A stretch of 64,000 nt of DNA from Kineococcus gynurae (GTDB lineage: Bacteria; Actinomycetota; Actinomycetes; Actinomycetales; Kineococcaceae). The stretch is from assembly GCF_050871315.1 (NCBI RefSeq), contig NZ_JBJLRE010000001.1; one strand, written 5' to 3'. The notes beneath the pieces are model-generated. The model had not been told where the DNA came from, made no database searches, and was given only the letters and a program-made list of their open reading frames with translations. A program made the translations under genes and the position numbers. Positions within the stretch are counted from its first letter, which is position 1, and the number at the start of each line of letters is the position of its first letter. Below, piece after piece: positions 42,913 through 51,592 of the stretch.

Positions 42913-42983
42913 TCCGGGGGTCCCGGGCGCCCGTGGTCGTCACGCAGGGGAGTCGTCCTGGGGTACGTGGGGCGGCTGGGGAA

Positions 42984-43009
42984 AATTCCTTGATCACGGA
43001 AGGGAAGGG
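42984..43009 (-). repeat. Single arm of the CGTGATCAAGGA dispersed element
   Basis: Read on the minus strand it has a pyrimidine tract, then CGTGATCAAGGAATT, matching one arm of the perfect palindrome at 6,683-6,748. No second arm is present. It lies about 100 bases before the fucosidase start. Confidence 0.7.
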
Positions 43010-43104
43010 TGGGGTCTGGCGGTGAGCGTTCGCGCGCGCCTATGATCGTTCGCGCAACGGCCCGACGGGCCGGGGCCCGCCGACGCCAGGGATGTGCGCT
43101 GACC

Positions 43105-44457
43105 ATGTTCGACCCGTCCGCCCGCCGCCCGGCCGCCTACGAGCGGTTCGTGCACGAGACACCCGCCTGGTTCACCGACGCGAAGTTCGGGATCTTCGTG
43201 CACTGGGGGCCGTACTCGGTGCCGGCCTGGGCGGAACCGCTGGGGGAGCACGGGACGCAGCACGACGACTGGTTCCTCCGCAACCCCTACGCGGAGTGGT
43301 ACTACAACACCATCCGGATCCCGGGTTCGCCCGCGTCGGTGCACCAGCGGGAGGTCTGGGGTGACGCGCCCTACGACGACTTCCTCGACCGCTGGCGGGC
43401 GGAGGCGTTCGACGCCGACGCGATGATCGCCCTGTTCGCCCGGGCCGGGGCCCGCTACGTCGTCCCGACGACCAAGCACCACGACGGGGTCACCCTCTGG
43501 GAGGCCCCGGGGACGGGGACCCGCAACACCGTCCACCGCGGACCGCGCCGGGACCTGGTGGCCGAGTTCGAGCGCGCGGCGCGGGCGGCGGGGCTGCGGT
43601 TCGGGGTCTACTACTCGGGCGGTTTCGACTGGCACGCCGCGGACACCGGGCCGATCTGGGACGCCGACGACGACTCCGGCGCCCGTCCCCTCGACGCGGA
43701 GTACGCCGCCTACGCCAAGGCCCACGTCCTCGATCTCGTGCAGCGGTACGGCCCCGACGTCCTGTGGGGCGACATCGACTGGCCCGACGCCGGCAAGCCC
43801 GAGGGGCCCGACAGTTTCCTGCACGTCCTCGACGCCTTCTACGCCCGCAACCCCGAGGGGGTCGTGAACGACCGGTTCGGGGCGACCCACTGGGACTTCC
43901 GCACCAGCGAGTACCAGGCCGGGACCGACCTGGAGGACGACGGCGCCTGGGAGAACTGCCGCGGGGTGGGGTTGTCCTTCGGGTACAACCAGCGCGAGGA
44001 CGACCTCGACGTCTCGCTGACCGGGGAGGCCGCGGTCCGGCACCTGGTGGACGTCGTCTCCCGGGGAGGGAACTTCCTGCTGAACATCGGGCCCGACGCC
44101 GCCGGACGGATCCCGCGCGTGCAGCGCGAGTGCCTCGAGGGACTGGCCGCGTGGATGGGCCCGCACGCCGCGGCCGTCCACGGCACCCGGCCGGTCCCCG
44201 CCGAGATCGCGCGGCCGCAGGACGAGCCCTGGGTCCGGTGGACCGCGAGCCCGGACGGGCGCCACGTGAACGCGATGGTCGACGCCGACGGGACGGTGAC
44301 CCTGACCGGGCTGACCGGGCGGGTCGACGTCGCCGGTGCGCAGCTGCTCGACGGTCGTCCGGTCCCGGTCTCGAAGGGCGGGGCGGGGCAGATCGAGCTG
44401 CAGCTGCCCGGGCGGGACGTCCCGGGTCCTGCGGTGGTGCGCTTCCCGCTGGTCTGA
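43105..44457 (+). CDS. Alpha-L-fucosidase (GH29)
   Basis: This 450-residue retaining glycosidase removes alpha-L-fucose. GH29 landmarks are FTDAKFGIFVHWGPYSVPAWAEPLG-type N-terminal barrel strand, YVVPTTKHHDGVTLW, FGVYYSGGFDWH, and the nucleophile aspartate region PDVLWGDIDWPD. NFLLNIGPDAAGRIP follows in the usual place. A C-terminal beta domain ends the protein. No signal peptide, so it acts on intracellular sugars. ATG 43105 starts at the first conserved residues; an extension upstream is not protein-like. It converges on the TetR gene. Confidence 0.92.
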   Translation: MFDPSARRPAAYERFVHETPAWFTDAKFGIFVHWGPYSVPAWAEPLGEHGTQHDDWFLRNPYAEWYYNTIRIPGSPASVHQREVWGDAPYDDFLDRWRAEAFDADAMIALFARAGARYVVPTTKHHDGVTLWEAPGTGTRNTVHRGPRRDLVAEFERAARAAGLRFGVYYSGGFDWHAADTGPIWDADDDSGARPLDAEYAAYAKAHVLDLVQRYGPDVLWGDIDWPDAGKPEGPDSFLHVLDAFYARNPEGVVNDRFGATHWDFRTSEYQAGTDLEDDGAWENCRGVGLSFGYNQREDDLDVSLTGEAAVRHLVDVVSRGGNFLLNIGPDAAGRIPRVQRECLEGLAAWMGPHAAAVHGTRPVPAEIARPQDEPWVRWTASPDGRHVNAMVDADGTVTLTGLTGRVDVAGAQLLDGRPVPVSKGGAGQIELQLPGRDVPGPAVVRFPLV

Positions 44458-44494
44458 CCTGCCCCTCCGACCTGCCCCTCCGACCTGCTGCCGG

Positions 44495-45148
44495 TCAGCG
44501 CAGCCGGGCCAGCCGCGCGACCAGCCCGTCGACGAGGGCGTCGAGGCCCAGCTCGAACGCGGACCGGGCCGGGTCGTGGGCGTCGCGCGCGCGGACGCCG
44601 GCGCTGAACTCCGGGGCGCGGGCGGTGGCGTCCGCGCCCAGGTCGAAGATGTCGGCCGGGGCCGAGGCGTCGAGGGCCGAGCCCAGGACGAAGGACTCCA
44701 CCGCGACGATCACGTCGACCACGGCCGCCTGCGGCCACCCGCCGGCGCGCAGCCCGGCCCCGACCGCCTCGTACATGGCCACGGTGTGCGGCGCCCCGTC
44801 GACCGGGGTCACCGCGATCAGCGGGACCAGCGGGGGGTGGCGTGCGTAGACGTCGCGGTAGGAGCGCGCCCACGCGCGCAGGGCCTCGGGCCAGGGGGCG
44901 GTGGCGAAGCCGCCCGCGTCGACCGAGGCGTTGACGTAGTCCTGGACCAGTTGCAGCAGAACGGCCTTCGTCGGGACGTGGTTGTACAGCGCCGACGGGG
45001 CCACGTGCAGGTGCGCGGCCAGGGCCGCCATCGTCAGCGCCCGGTGACCCTTGGTCTGCACCAGCGTGACGGCCGCCCGGGTGATCTTGGCCGGGGACAG
45101 GACCGGGGTGCTGGGGCGGCCGCGGGGGCGGGTCGCGTCGACGGTCAT
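44495..45148 (-). CDS. TetR family transcriptional regulator
   Basis: This 217-residue regulator has the TetR helix-turn-helix at residues about 20-65 (KITRAAVTLVQTKGHRALTMAALAAHLHVAPSALYNHV pattern) and a ligand-binding helical domain after it. It is divergent from the putrescine oxidase gene, so it probably represses that operon and itself, with an amine or aldehyde as inducer. ATG 45148 is preceded by CAGGAT at 7 bases, fitting a leaderless promoter in the 90-bp intergenic space. Confidence 0.88.
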   Translation of the reverse strand: MTVDATRPRGRPSTPVLSPAKITRAAVTLVQTKGHRALTMAALAAHLHVAPSALYNHVPTKAVLLQLVQDYVNASVDAGGFATAPWPEALRAWARSYRDVYARHPPLVPLIAVTPVDGAPHTVAMYEAVGAGLRAGGWPQAAVVDVIVAVESFVLGSALDASAPADIFDLGADATARAPEFSAGVRARDAHDPARSAFELGLDALVDGLVARLARLR

Positions 45149-45200
45149 GGTCCCCATCCTGACCCACGCCAGGGGCTTGACGGGAACGACGCGCAGGAGG

Positions 45201-45220
45201 TTAATGAAGGCCATTCACTT
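45201..45220. promoter_or_regulatory. Candidate TetR operator in the puo divergent promoter
   Basis: An AT-rich island containing TGAAGGCCATTCA, with TGAA/TTCA inverted ends, lies between the two start codons, 53 bases from the TetR ATG and 18 from the puo GTG. It stands out against the GC-rich background. Pattern-based only. Confidence 0.35.
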
Positions 45221-45238
45221 CGATCAGAGAGGCTTGTC

Positions 45239-46630
45239 GTGAGGCAGCAGCAGCAGGTGGACGTCGCGATCGTCGGGGCCGGACCGGCCGGGTTGGCCGC
45301 CGCGCGGCGGCTGCGCCGGGCCGGGCGGACGGTCGCGGTCCTGGAGGCGCGCGACCGCGTCGGCGGACGCACCTGGACCGACGTCGTCGACGGGGCGCGG
45401 CTCGAGATCGGCGGGCAGTGGGTGTCCCCGGACCAGACGGAGCTCCTCGGGCTGGTGGACGAGCTCGGGATGCAGACCTTCCCGCGCTACCGCGAGGGCT
45501 CCTCGGTGCACATCTCCCGCGAGGGCGTCCGGACGGAGTTCACGGGTGACCTCCCGGTGGGGGAGAAGACCGCGCTGGAGATCGAGCGGTTGACCGAGCT
45601 GCTGGACCGGCTGGCCGCCGAGATCGGGCCCGCCGAACCCTGGGCCGACCCCCGGGCGCGCGAGCTCGACACCATCTCCTTCCACGGCTGGCTGCGGCAG
45701 CAGTCCGACGACGAGGAGGCCTGCGACAGCGTCGGGCTGTTCGTCGCCGGCGGGATGCTGACCAAACCCGCCCACTCGTTCTCGGCCCTGCAGGCCGTGC
45801 TCATGGCCGCCTCGGCCGGTGCCTTCAGCCACCTCACCGACGACCACTTCATCCTGGATCGCCGGATCCTCGGCGGGATGCAGTCGGTGTCGGAGGCGAT
45901 GGCGGCCGAGATCGGGGTCGAGAACATCCACCTCGGTACGCCCGTCCGGGCGATCCGCCGGACCGGTGGGGGCGACGGACCCGGGGTCGTCGTGGAGTCC
46001 GACCGCCTCGACGTGACGGCCGAACGGGTGATCGTCGCCGTCCCGCCGAACCTCTACACCCGGATCTCCTTCGACCCGCCGCTGCCGCGCCGTCAGCACC
46101 AGATGCACCAGCACCTCTCGCTGGGCCTGGTCATCAAGGTCCACGCCGTCTACCCGACCCCGTTCTGGCGGGCGAAGGGGCTGTCCGGCAGCGGGTTCAG
46201 CGCCGGCCGCCTGGTCCAGGAGGTCTACGACAACACCGGGCGGAACCCCGACGGCAGCGAGGAGGAACGCGGCACCCTGGTCGCGTTCGTGCCCGACGAG
46301 AAGGCCGACGCCGCCTTCGCCCTGCCCGACGCCGAACGCCGGGCCGCGGTGCTGTCCTGCATCGCGGAGTTCCTGGGCGAGGAGGCGCTGACCCCGGACG
46401 TGTACTACGAGTCCGACTGGGGTTCGGAGGAATGGACCCGCGGGGCCTACGCCGCGAGTTTCGACCTCGGCGGCCTCTCGCGCTACGGGGCCGATCAGCG
46501 CCGCCCGGTCGGCCCGATCCACTGGGCCTGTTCCGACCTGGCTGCGGAGGGTTACCAGCATGTCGATGGGGCGTTGCGCAGCGGGCACGCCGCCGCATCG
46601 GACATCCTGAGCGCATGGCAGATCTCGTGA
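45239..46630 (+). CDS. puo: Putrescine oxidase, flavin amine oxidase
   Basis: The 463-residue FAD enzyme oxidises putrescine to 4-aminobutanal, ammonia and hydrogen peroxide. It has the dinucleotide loop VAIVGAGPAGLAAARRL, ARDRVGGRTWTD, and IGGQWVSPDQTELL. Long stretches match what I recall of Rhodococcus/Kocuria putrescine oxidase, such as SVGLFVAGGMLTKPAHSFS, PPLPRRQHQMHQH, LVIKVHAVYPTPFW and YYESDWGSEEWTRGAYA. GTG 45239 has AGAGAGG upstream. It overlaps the next gene by 16 bases and is probably controlled by the divergent TetR protein. Confidence 0.88.
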   Translation: MRQQQQVDVAIVGAGPAGLAAARRLRRAGRTVAVLEARDRVGGRTWTDVVDGARLEIGGQWVSPDQTELLGLVDELGMQTFPRYREGSSVHISREGVRTEFTGDLPVGEKTALEIERLTELLDRLAAEIGPAEPWADPRARELDTISFHGWLRQQSDDEEACDSVGLFVAGGMLTKPAHSFSALQAVLMAASAGAFSHLTDDHFILDRRILGGMQSVSEAMAAEIGVENIHLGTPVRAIRRTGGGDGPGVVVESDRLDVTAERVIVAVPPNLYTRISFDPPLPRRQHQMHQHLSLGLVIKVHAVYPTPFWRAKGLSGSGFSAGRLVQEVYDNTGRNPDGSEEERGTLVAFVPDEKADAAFALPDAERRAAVLSCIAEFLGEEALTPDVYYESDWGSEEWTRGAYAASFDLGGLSRYGADQRRPVGPIHWACSDLAAEGYQHVDGALRSGHAAASDILSAWQIS

Positions 46631-47478
46631 GTCCGGCACCGGCCGACGACGGTCCCTCGATCCGCTCCTACGTCGTCGCGCACGACGGCGGGGAACGCGG
46701 CCGCGACGCGCTCGCCCTGGGGGCCGTGCTGTCCCGGTCGCTGGCGGTCGAGCTGGAGGTCGTCTTCGTCGTCCGGACCGACGACCCGTTCGCCGGTCCC
46801 TACCCGCCCGTGGGGGACGTGACCGGGTTGGTGGCCGAGACCGGCCAGGAGTTCCTCGACGAGGAACTCGCCGCTCTGCCCGGTGACGTCGTCGCCCGCT
46901 CCCACGTCCGGACCGCGGAGTCCGTGCCCGAGGGGCTGCTCGCCGCGGTCGAGGAGTTCGGCGCGGCGGCCGTGGTCGTCGGGGCCGGCGGGCGCAACCC
47001 GCTCGGGGTCGGTCCGGTCGCCCGGGCCCTGCTGCACAGTTCCCCGGTGCCGGTCGTGCTCGCCGCCGAGACCCCCGGAGTCGAACGGATCGACACCCTC
47101 TACGTCGCCCTCGGTACCCGCCCCGGGGCGGAGGCCGTGCTGGCCGAGGCCCAGGAGGGGGCCGACCGCGCCGGGCTGCCGCTGCACGTCGTCAGCCTCC
47201 TGGACCTCGACGGGCGGGCCGAGGAGGGGGGATCATCCCGTCAGCGCGTGGAGGAGCTCCTCGCCGGTCTGACGGATGCCAGCATCCACGTGGGAGAGGG
47301 GACGAGCATGGCCGAAGCGGTGGCCTCCATCGACTGGGAGCCGGGCGGTCTGCTGCTCGTCGGTTCCTCCCGGCTGGCCCGCGGGCGGCAGACGTTCCTC
47401 GGGCCGACCGCGGCCCGGATGATCCGTCACGTCCCCGTGCCGGTCGTCGTCGTCCCGCGGGCGGAGGTGGCCCGATGA
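46615..47478 (+). CDS. Universal stress protein family
   Basis: This 287-residue protein has two Usp-like domains: SYVVAHDGGERGRDALALGAVL at the start, VVVGAGGRNPLGVGPVARALLHSSPVPVVL closing the first, and LLLVGSSRLARGRQTFLGPTAARMIRHVPVPVVVVP ending the second, with the G-9x-G phosphate loop. It lies between putrescine oxidase and an amino-acid/amine permease, overlapping both (16 and 4 bases). Usp domains often accompany transporters; regulation of the permease by nucleotide is a reasonable guess, not shown. Confidence 0.82.
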   Translation: MADLVSPAPADDGPSIRSYVVAHDGGERGRDALALGAVLSRSLAVELEVVFVVRTDDPFAGPYPPVGDVTGLVAETGQEFLDEELAALPGDVVARSHVRTAESVPEGLLAAVEEFGAAAVVVGAGGRNPLGVGPVARALLHSSPVPVVLAAETPGVERIDTLYVALGTRPGAEAVLAEAQEGADRAGLPLHVVSLLDLDGRAEEGGSSRQRVEELLAGLTDASIHVGEGTSMAEAVASIDWEPGGLLLVGSSRLARGRQTFLGPTAARMIRHVPVPVVVVPRAEVAR

Positions 47479-48974
47479 GCGCCGACGTCGGGGTCGTCCA
47501 GGAATCCAAGGGTCTCGGCAAGGGTCAGGTCGGGCTGCTCGGGGCGGTGGTCATCGGGGTCTCGACGATCGCCCCGGCCTACACCCTCACCGGGGCGCTC
47601 GGGCCGACCGCCTCGGCGGTGGGGATCCACCTGCCGGCGATCTTCCTGGTCGGGTTCATCCCCATGCTGCTGGTGGCCCTCGGCTACCGGGCGCTCAACG
47701 CGGCCATGCCGGACTCGGGCACCACCTTCACCTGGGGTTCGCGGGCGTTCGGCCCGTGGCTCGGCTGGATGGGCGGCTGGGGGCTGCTGGCCGCGACGAT
47801 CCTCGTGCTCTCGAACCTCGCCGGGATCGCGGTGGACTTCTTCTTCCTGCTGCTGGCCCAGATCACCGGGAACGACGGCATCGCCGACCTGACCCGCAAC
47901 GTCCCGATCAACATCGTCACCTGCCTGCTGTTCATGGCCGGCGCCTGCTGGATCGCCTACCGCGGGCTGGAGGCGACCAAGCTGGTGCAGTACGTGCTGG
48001 TCGCCTTCCAGCTCGTCGTGCTGGTCTGGTTCTCCGTCGCCGCGTTCGTGCACGTGTCCGACGGGACCGCGCCCGCCGGGCTGGCCATCAGCCCGGAGTG
48101 GTTCAACCCCTTCGGGGTCGAGTCGTTCTCGGCGTTCGCGGCCGGGGTCTCGCTCTCGGTGTTCATCTACTGGGGCTGGGACGTCGTCCTGACCCTCTCG
48201 GAGGAGACCGAGGGTTCCTCCACGACCCCGGGACGGGCGGCAACGCTCACCATCGGGGTCATCGTGACCCTGTACCTGCTCGTGGCGATCTCGTTGCTGA
48301 GTTTCTCCGGGGTGGGTGACGGGCCCCTGGGGATGGGCAACGCCGACATCCAGGAGAACATCTTCGTCTCGCTGGCCGGTCCGGTCATGGGGCCGATGGC
48401 CATCCTGCTCTCGCTCGCCGTGCTCTCCAGCTCGGCGGCGTCGCTGCAGTCGACGATCATCTCCCCGGCCCGCACTCTGCTGGCGATGGGCCACTACGGC
48501 GCCCTGGACAAGCGGTTCGCCCGCATCTCGCCCAAGCACCAGTCGCCCGGTTACGCGACCATCGCCTCGGCGGTCATCGCCTCGGTCTTCTACGCGGTCA
48601 TGCGGGTGGTCAGCGAGGACGTCCTCTGGGACACCATCACCGCGCTCGGGATGATGGTCTGCTTCTACTACGGGATCACCGCGTTCGCCTGCGTCTGGTA
48701 CTTCCGGCGCCAGGCCACGACCAGCGTGCGGAAATTCCTCGAACTCGGGTTGGCGCCCGCGGTCGGCGGAGCGCTGCTGCTGGTGTTCTTCGTCCAGACC
48801 GCGGTCGACTCGATGTCGCCGGACTACGGGTCGGGGTCGCAGATCGGCGGGATCGGACTGGTGTTCATCCTCGGCATCGGGGTGCTCGCGCTCGGTCTCG
48901 TGGTGATGGCGGTCCAGTACGCGATCCGGCCGGCGTTCTTCCGCGGCGAGACCCTGCCGAAGACCGTCGCCTGA
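47475..48974 (+). CDS. APC family amino acid/amine permease
   Basis: This 499-residue inner-membrane permease has about 12 transmembrane helices. It begins VGLLGAVVIGVSTIAPAYTLTGALG, the unwound helix 1 motif of APC transporters, and has GTTFTWGSRAFGPWLGWMGGW and FIYWGWDVVLTLSEETEGSSTTPGRA. Context with putrescine oxidase suggests putrescine or related polyamine uptake. The ATG overlaps the stress-protein stop (ATGA), so the three genes form one operon ending at a hairpin. Confidence 0.88.
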   Translation: MSADVGVVQESKGLGKGQVGLLGAVVIGVSTIAPAYTLTGALGPTASAVGIHLPAIFLVGFIPMLLVALGYRALNAAMPDSGTTFTWGSRAFGPWLGWMGGWGLLAATILVLSNLAGIAVDFFFLLLAQITGNDGIADLTRNVPINIVTCLLFMAGACWIAYRGLEATKLVQYVLVAFQLVVLVWFSVAAFVHVSDGTAPAGLAISPEWFNPFGVESFSAFAAGVSLSVFIYWGWDVVLTLSEETEGSSTTPGRAATLTIGVIVTLYLLVAISLLSFSGVGDGPLGMGNADIQENIFVSLAGPVMGPMAILLSLAVLSSSAASLQSTIISPARTLLAMGHYGALDKRFARISPKHQSPGYATIASAVIASVFYAVMRVVSEDVLWDTITALGMMVCFYYGITAFACVWYFRRQATTSVRKFLELGLAPAVGGALLLVFFVQTAVDSMSPDYGSGSQIGGIGLVFILGIGVLALGLVVMAVQYAIRPAFFRGETLPKTVA

Positions 48975-48975
48975 G

Positions 48976-49033
48976 GTTCCCGCGGGCCGGGGTTCAGCGC
49001 GCCAGGACGACCTGGACCCCGGCCCGCGCGAAC
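48976..49033. terminator. Large hairpin ending the puo operon
   Basis: An 18-bp stem with one mismatch (48,976-48,993 with 49,016-49,033) and a 22-base loop starts right after the permease stop. Most of it lies inside the final codons of the convergent DeoR gene. Confidence 0.5.
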
Positions 49034-49649
49034 GCCGTCGTCAGGGGGCGCGGCAGCACGGCGTCGGTGATGAACACGTCGATCTCCTTGGCCGTGCAGA
49101 CGTGCGCGAAACCGGTCCGGTCGAGCTTGGAGGAGTCGGCCAGCACCACCACGGTGCGACCCGCGTCGACCATCTCGCGCAGCAGCTGGGCCTCGCGCAG
49201 GTTGCTGACCCCGAAGACCCCGTCGAGGGAGACGGTGCTCACCCCGACGATCGCGAGATCGGCCGAGACGGCCAGGCTGGTCCGGCCCTGGGCGTCGGGG
49301 AACCGCAGGCGACCGACCGTCGCGAGCGAGCGCATGCGGGTGGAACCACCCACGACGTAGACGCCGCGGGCCACCCCCTCGGGCAGGGCCGGCGGGATCA
49401 TCAGGTTGTTGGTGACGATCGTGAGGTCGCGACGGTCGGTCAGGTGGTTGACCACCGCCAGCGTCGTCGTCCCGCCGTTGAGCACGACCGTCTGCCCGTC
49501 GCGGACGTACCCGGCCGCCCGCGCCGCGATGCGCGCCTTGGCGTCGGGATGGTCGGCCATCCGCACCGCGAGCGGGTTCTCGTGCCGGGCCAGGGTCCCG
49601 GTGGGGACCGCGCCGCCGTGGGTGCGGGTCAGCGACCCCTCCCGGGCCA
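48994..49649 (-). CDS. DeoR/GlpR family regulator, 5' end missing
   Basis: About 218 codons of a DeoR-family C-terminal sensor domain remain: the join GSLTRTHGGAVPTG that normally follows the DNA-binding domain, LNGGTTTLAVVNHL, VVGGSTRMRSLATVG, VGVSTVSLDGVFGVSN and LADSSKLDRTGFAHVC. The winged-helix domain is absent because the frame runs into a poly-C/poly-G block. The break coincides with low-complexity sequence, so the loss is most likely an assembly fault rather than a true pseudogene. Its natural target is unknown. Confidence 0.85.
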
Positions 49650-50608
<959 letters not shown>

Positions 50609-50620
50609 CCCCCTCTCCCA

Positions 50621-50657
50621 CCGCGCCCCGGGATCCGTCGTGGATCTCGGGGCGCGG
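50621..50657 (+). terminator. Hairpin after the E2 gene
   Basis: A 16-bp stem with one G-T-type mismatch (50,621-50,636 with 50,642-50,657) and a 5-base loop lies 13 bases after the E2 stop and 30 before the next start. Confidence 0.55.
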
Positions 50658-50686
50658 TGCGTCGCGGGCCGTGTGAGGGTGCCTGC

Positions 50687-51583
50687 GTGCGCATCGTCAT
50701 CAGCGGCGCCGGCGGGCTCGTCGGTCGTCACCTCGTCCCCCACCTGCGTGGTCGCGGCCACACCGTCCTCACCCTCGTCCGGCGCCCGGAACGCTCGCCC
50801 GAGGAGATCCGCTGGGACCCGGCCACGGGTGACCTGGACCCCCGTCGGCTCGCGGGCGTGGACGCGGCGGTCAACCTGTCCGGCGCCGGCGTCGGGGACA
50901 AGCGGTGGACCGACGCCTACAAGCGCGAGATCCTCGCCTCCCGCGTCGACTCGACCCGGACCCTGGTCTCGGCGCTGCTGGCCCAACCGGAGCCGCCGCG
51001 CGTGCTCGTCAACGCCTCGGCCATCGGGGCCTACGGCGAGGGCGGTGACGCGGTCCTCGACGAGGACGCCCCCTGGGGGGAGGACTTCCTCGCGGGGGTC
51101 GTGCGGCGGTGGGAGGCGGCGACCGCGCCGGCCGAGGCCGCCGGGATCCGGGTGGCGCTCGCCCGCACGGGCCTGCTGGCCGATCCCGACGGCGGTGCCT
51201 TCGGCCGGCTGCTCCCGCTGTTCAAGGTGGGCCTGGGTGGCCGTCTCGGTGACGGGCGGGCCTGGTGGAGCCTGATCTCGCGACCCGACGAGCTCGCCGC
51301 GCTGACCCACCTGGTCGAGGGCGACCTGGCCGGCCCGGTGAACCTGGTCTGCCCGGCCCCCGCCCACAACGCGATGGTGACGCGCTCGCTCGGGGCCGCC
51401 CTGAACCGCCCCACGGTCCTGGCCGTCCCGGGGCCCGCCCTGAAACTCGCGCTCGGTGAGTTCGCCGAGACCGTGCTGGCCAGCCAGCGGGTGGTCCCCG
51501 CGCGGTTGCTCGCCGACGGGTTCACCTTCACCCACGCCGACTCCGCGGCGGTCACGGGCTGGTTGGCCCGGGCCGCGGCCTGA
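50687..51583 (+). CDS. TIGR01777 family epimerase-like protein
   Basis: This 298-residue atypical SDR has the Rossmann loop IVISGAGGLVGRHLVPHL, AVNLSGAGVGDKRWTDAYKREIL, and LVNASAIGAYG, with the family C-terminal domain (LGEFAETVLASQRVVPARLLADGF). It corresponds in position to Rv2216 of mycobacteria, between dlaT and lipB. The substrate is unknown; relatives affect cell division in some bacteria. GTG 50687 is preceded by GAGGGT at 6 bases, which may act as both ribosome site and -10. Confidence 0.88.
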   Translation: MRIVISGAGGLVGRHLVPHLRGRGHTVLTLVRRPERSPEEIRWDPATGDLDPRRLAGVDAAVNLSGAGVGDKRWTDAYKREILASRVDSTRTLVSALLAQPEPPRVLVNASAIGAYGEGGDAVLDEDAPWGEDFLAGVVRRWEAATAPAEAAGIRVALARTGLLADPDGGAFGRLLPLFKVGLGGRLGDGRAWWSLISRPDELAALTHLVEGDLAGPVNLVCPAPAHNAMVTRSLGAALNRPTVLAVPGPALKLALGEFAETVLASQRVVPARLLADGFTFTHADSAAVTGWLARAAA

Positions 51584-51592
51584 GCGCCGGGC

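Larger units (their letters stand above)
42579..43104. other. 526-bp gene-free region holding two dispersed repeats
   Basis: No convincing gene is seen. A frame at about 42,650-42,770 on the plus strand reads like the tail of a protein (PADLQERLDARYGVGR then a stop) but lacks a start and homologous context, so it may be decayed sequence. The right part holds the hairpin repeat and one arm of the CGTGATCAAGGA element. Confidence 0.4.

Noticed and set aside
43009..43104. N-terminal extension of the fucosidase
   Set aside because: The extra 32 residues are Arg/Ala/Gly-rich, overlap nothing conserved in GH29 and begin inside the dispersed repeat arm.
48994..49649. DeoR fragment as a true pseudogene
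   Set aside because: Its reading frame is intact and breaks only where the homopolymer block begins, so an assembly fault is the simpler reading.
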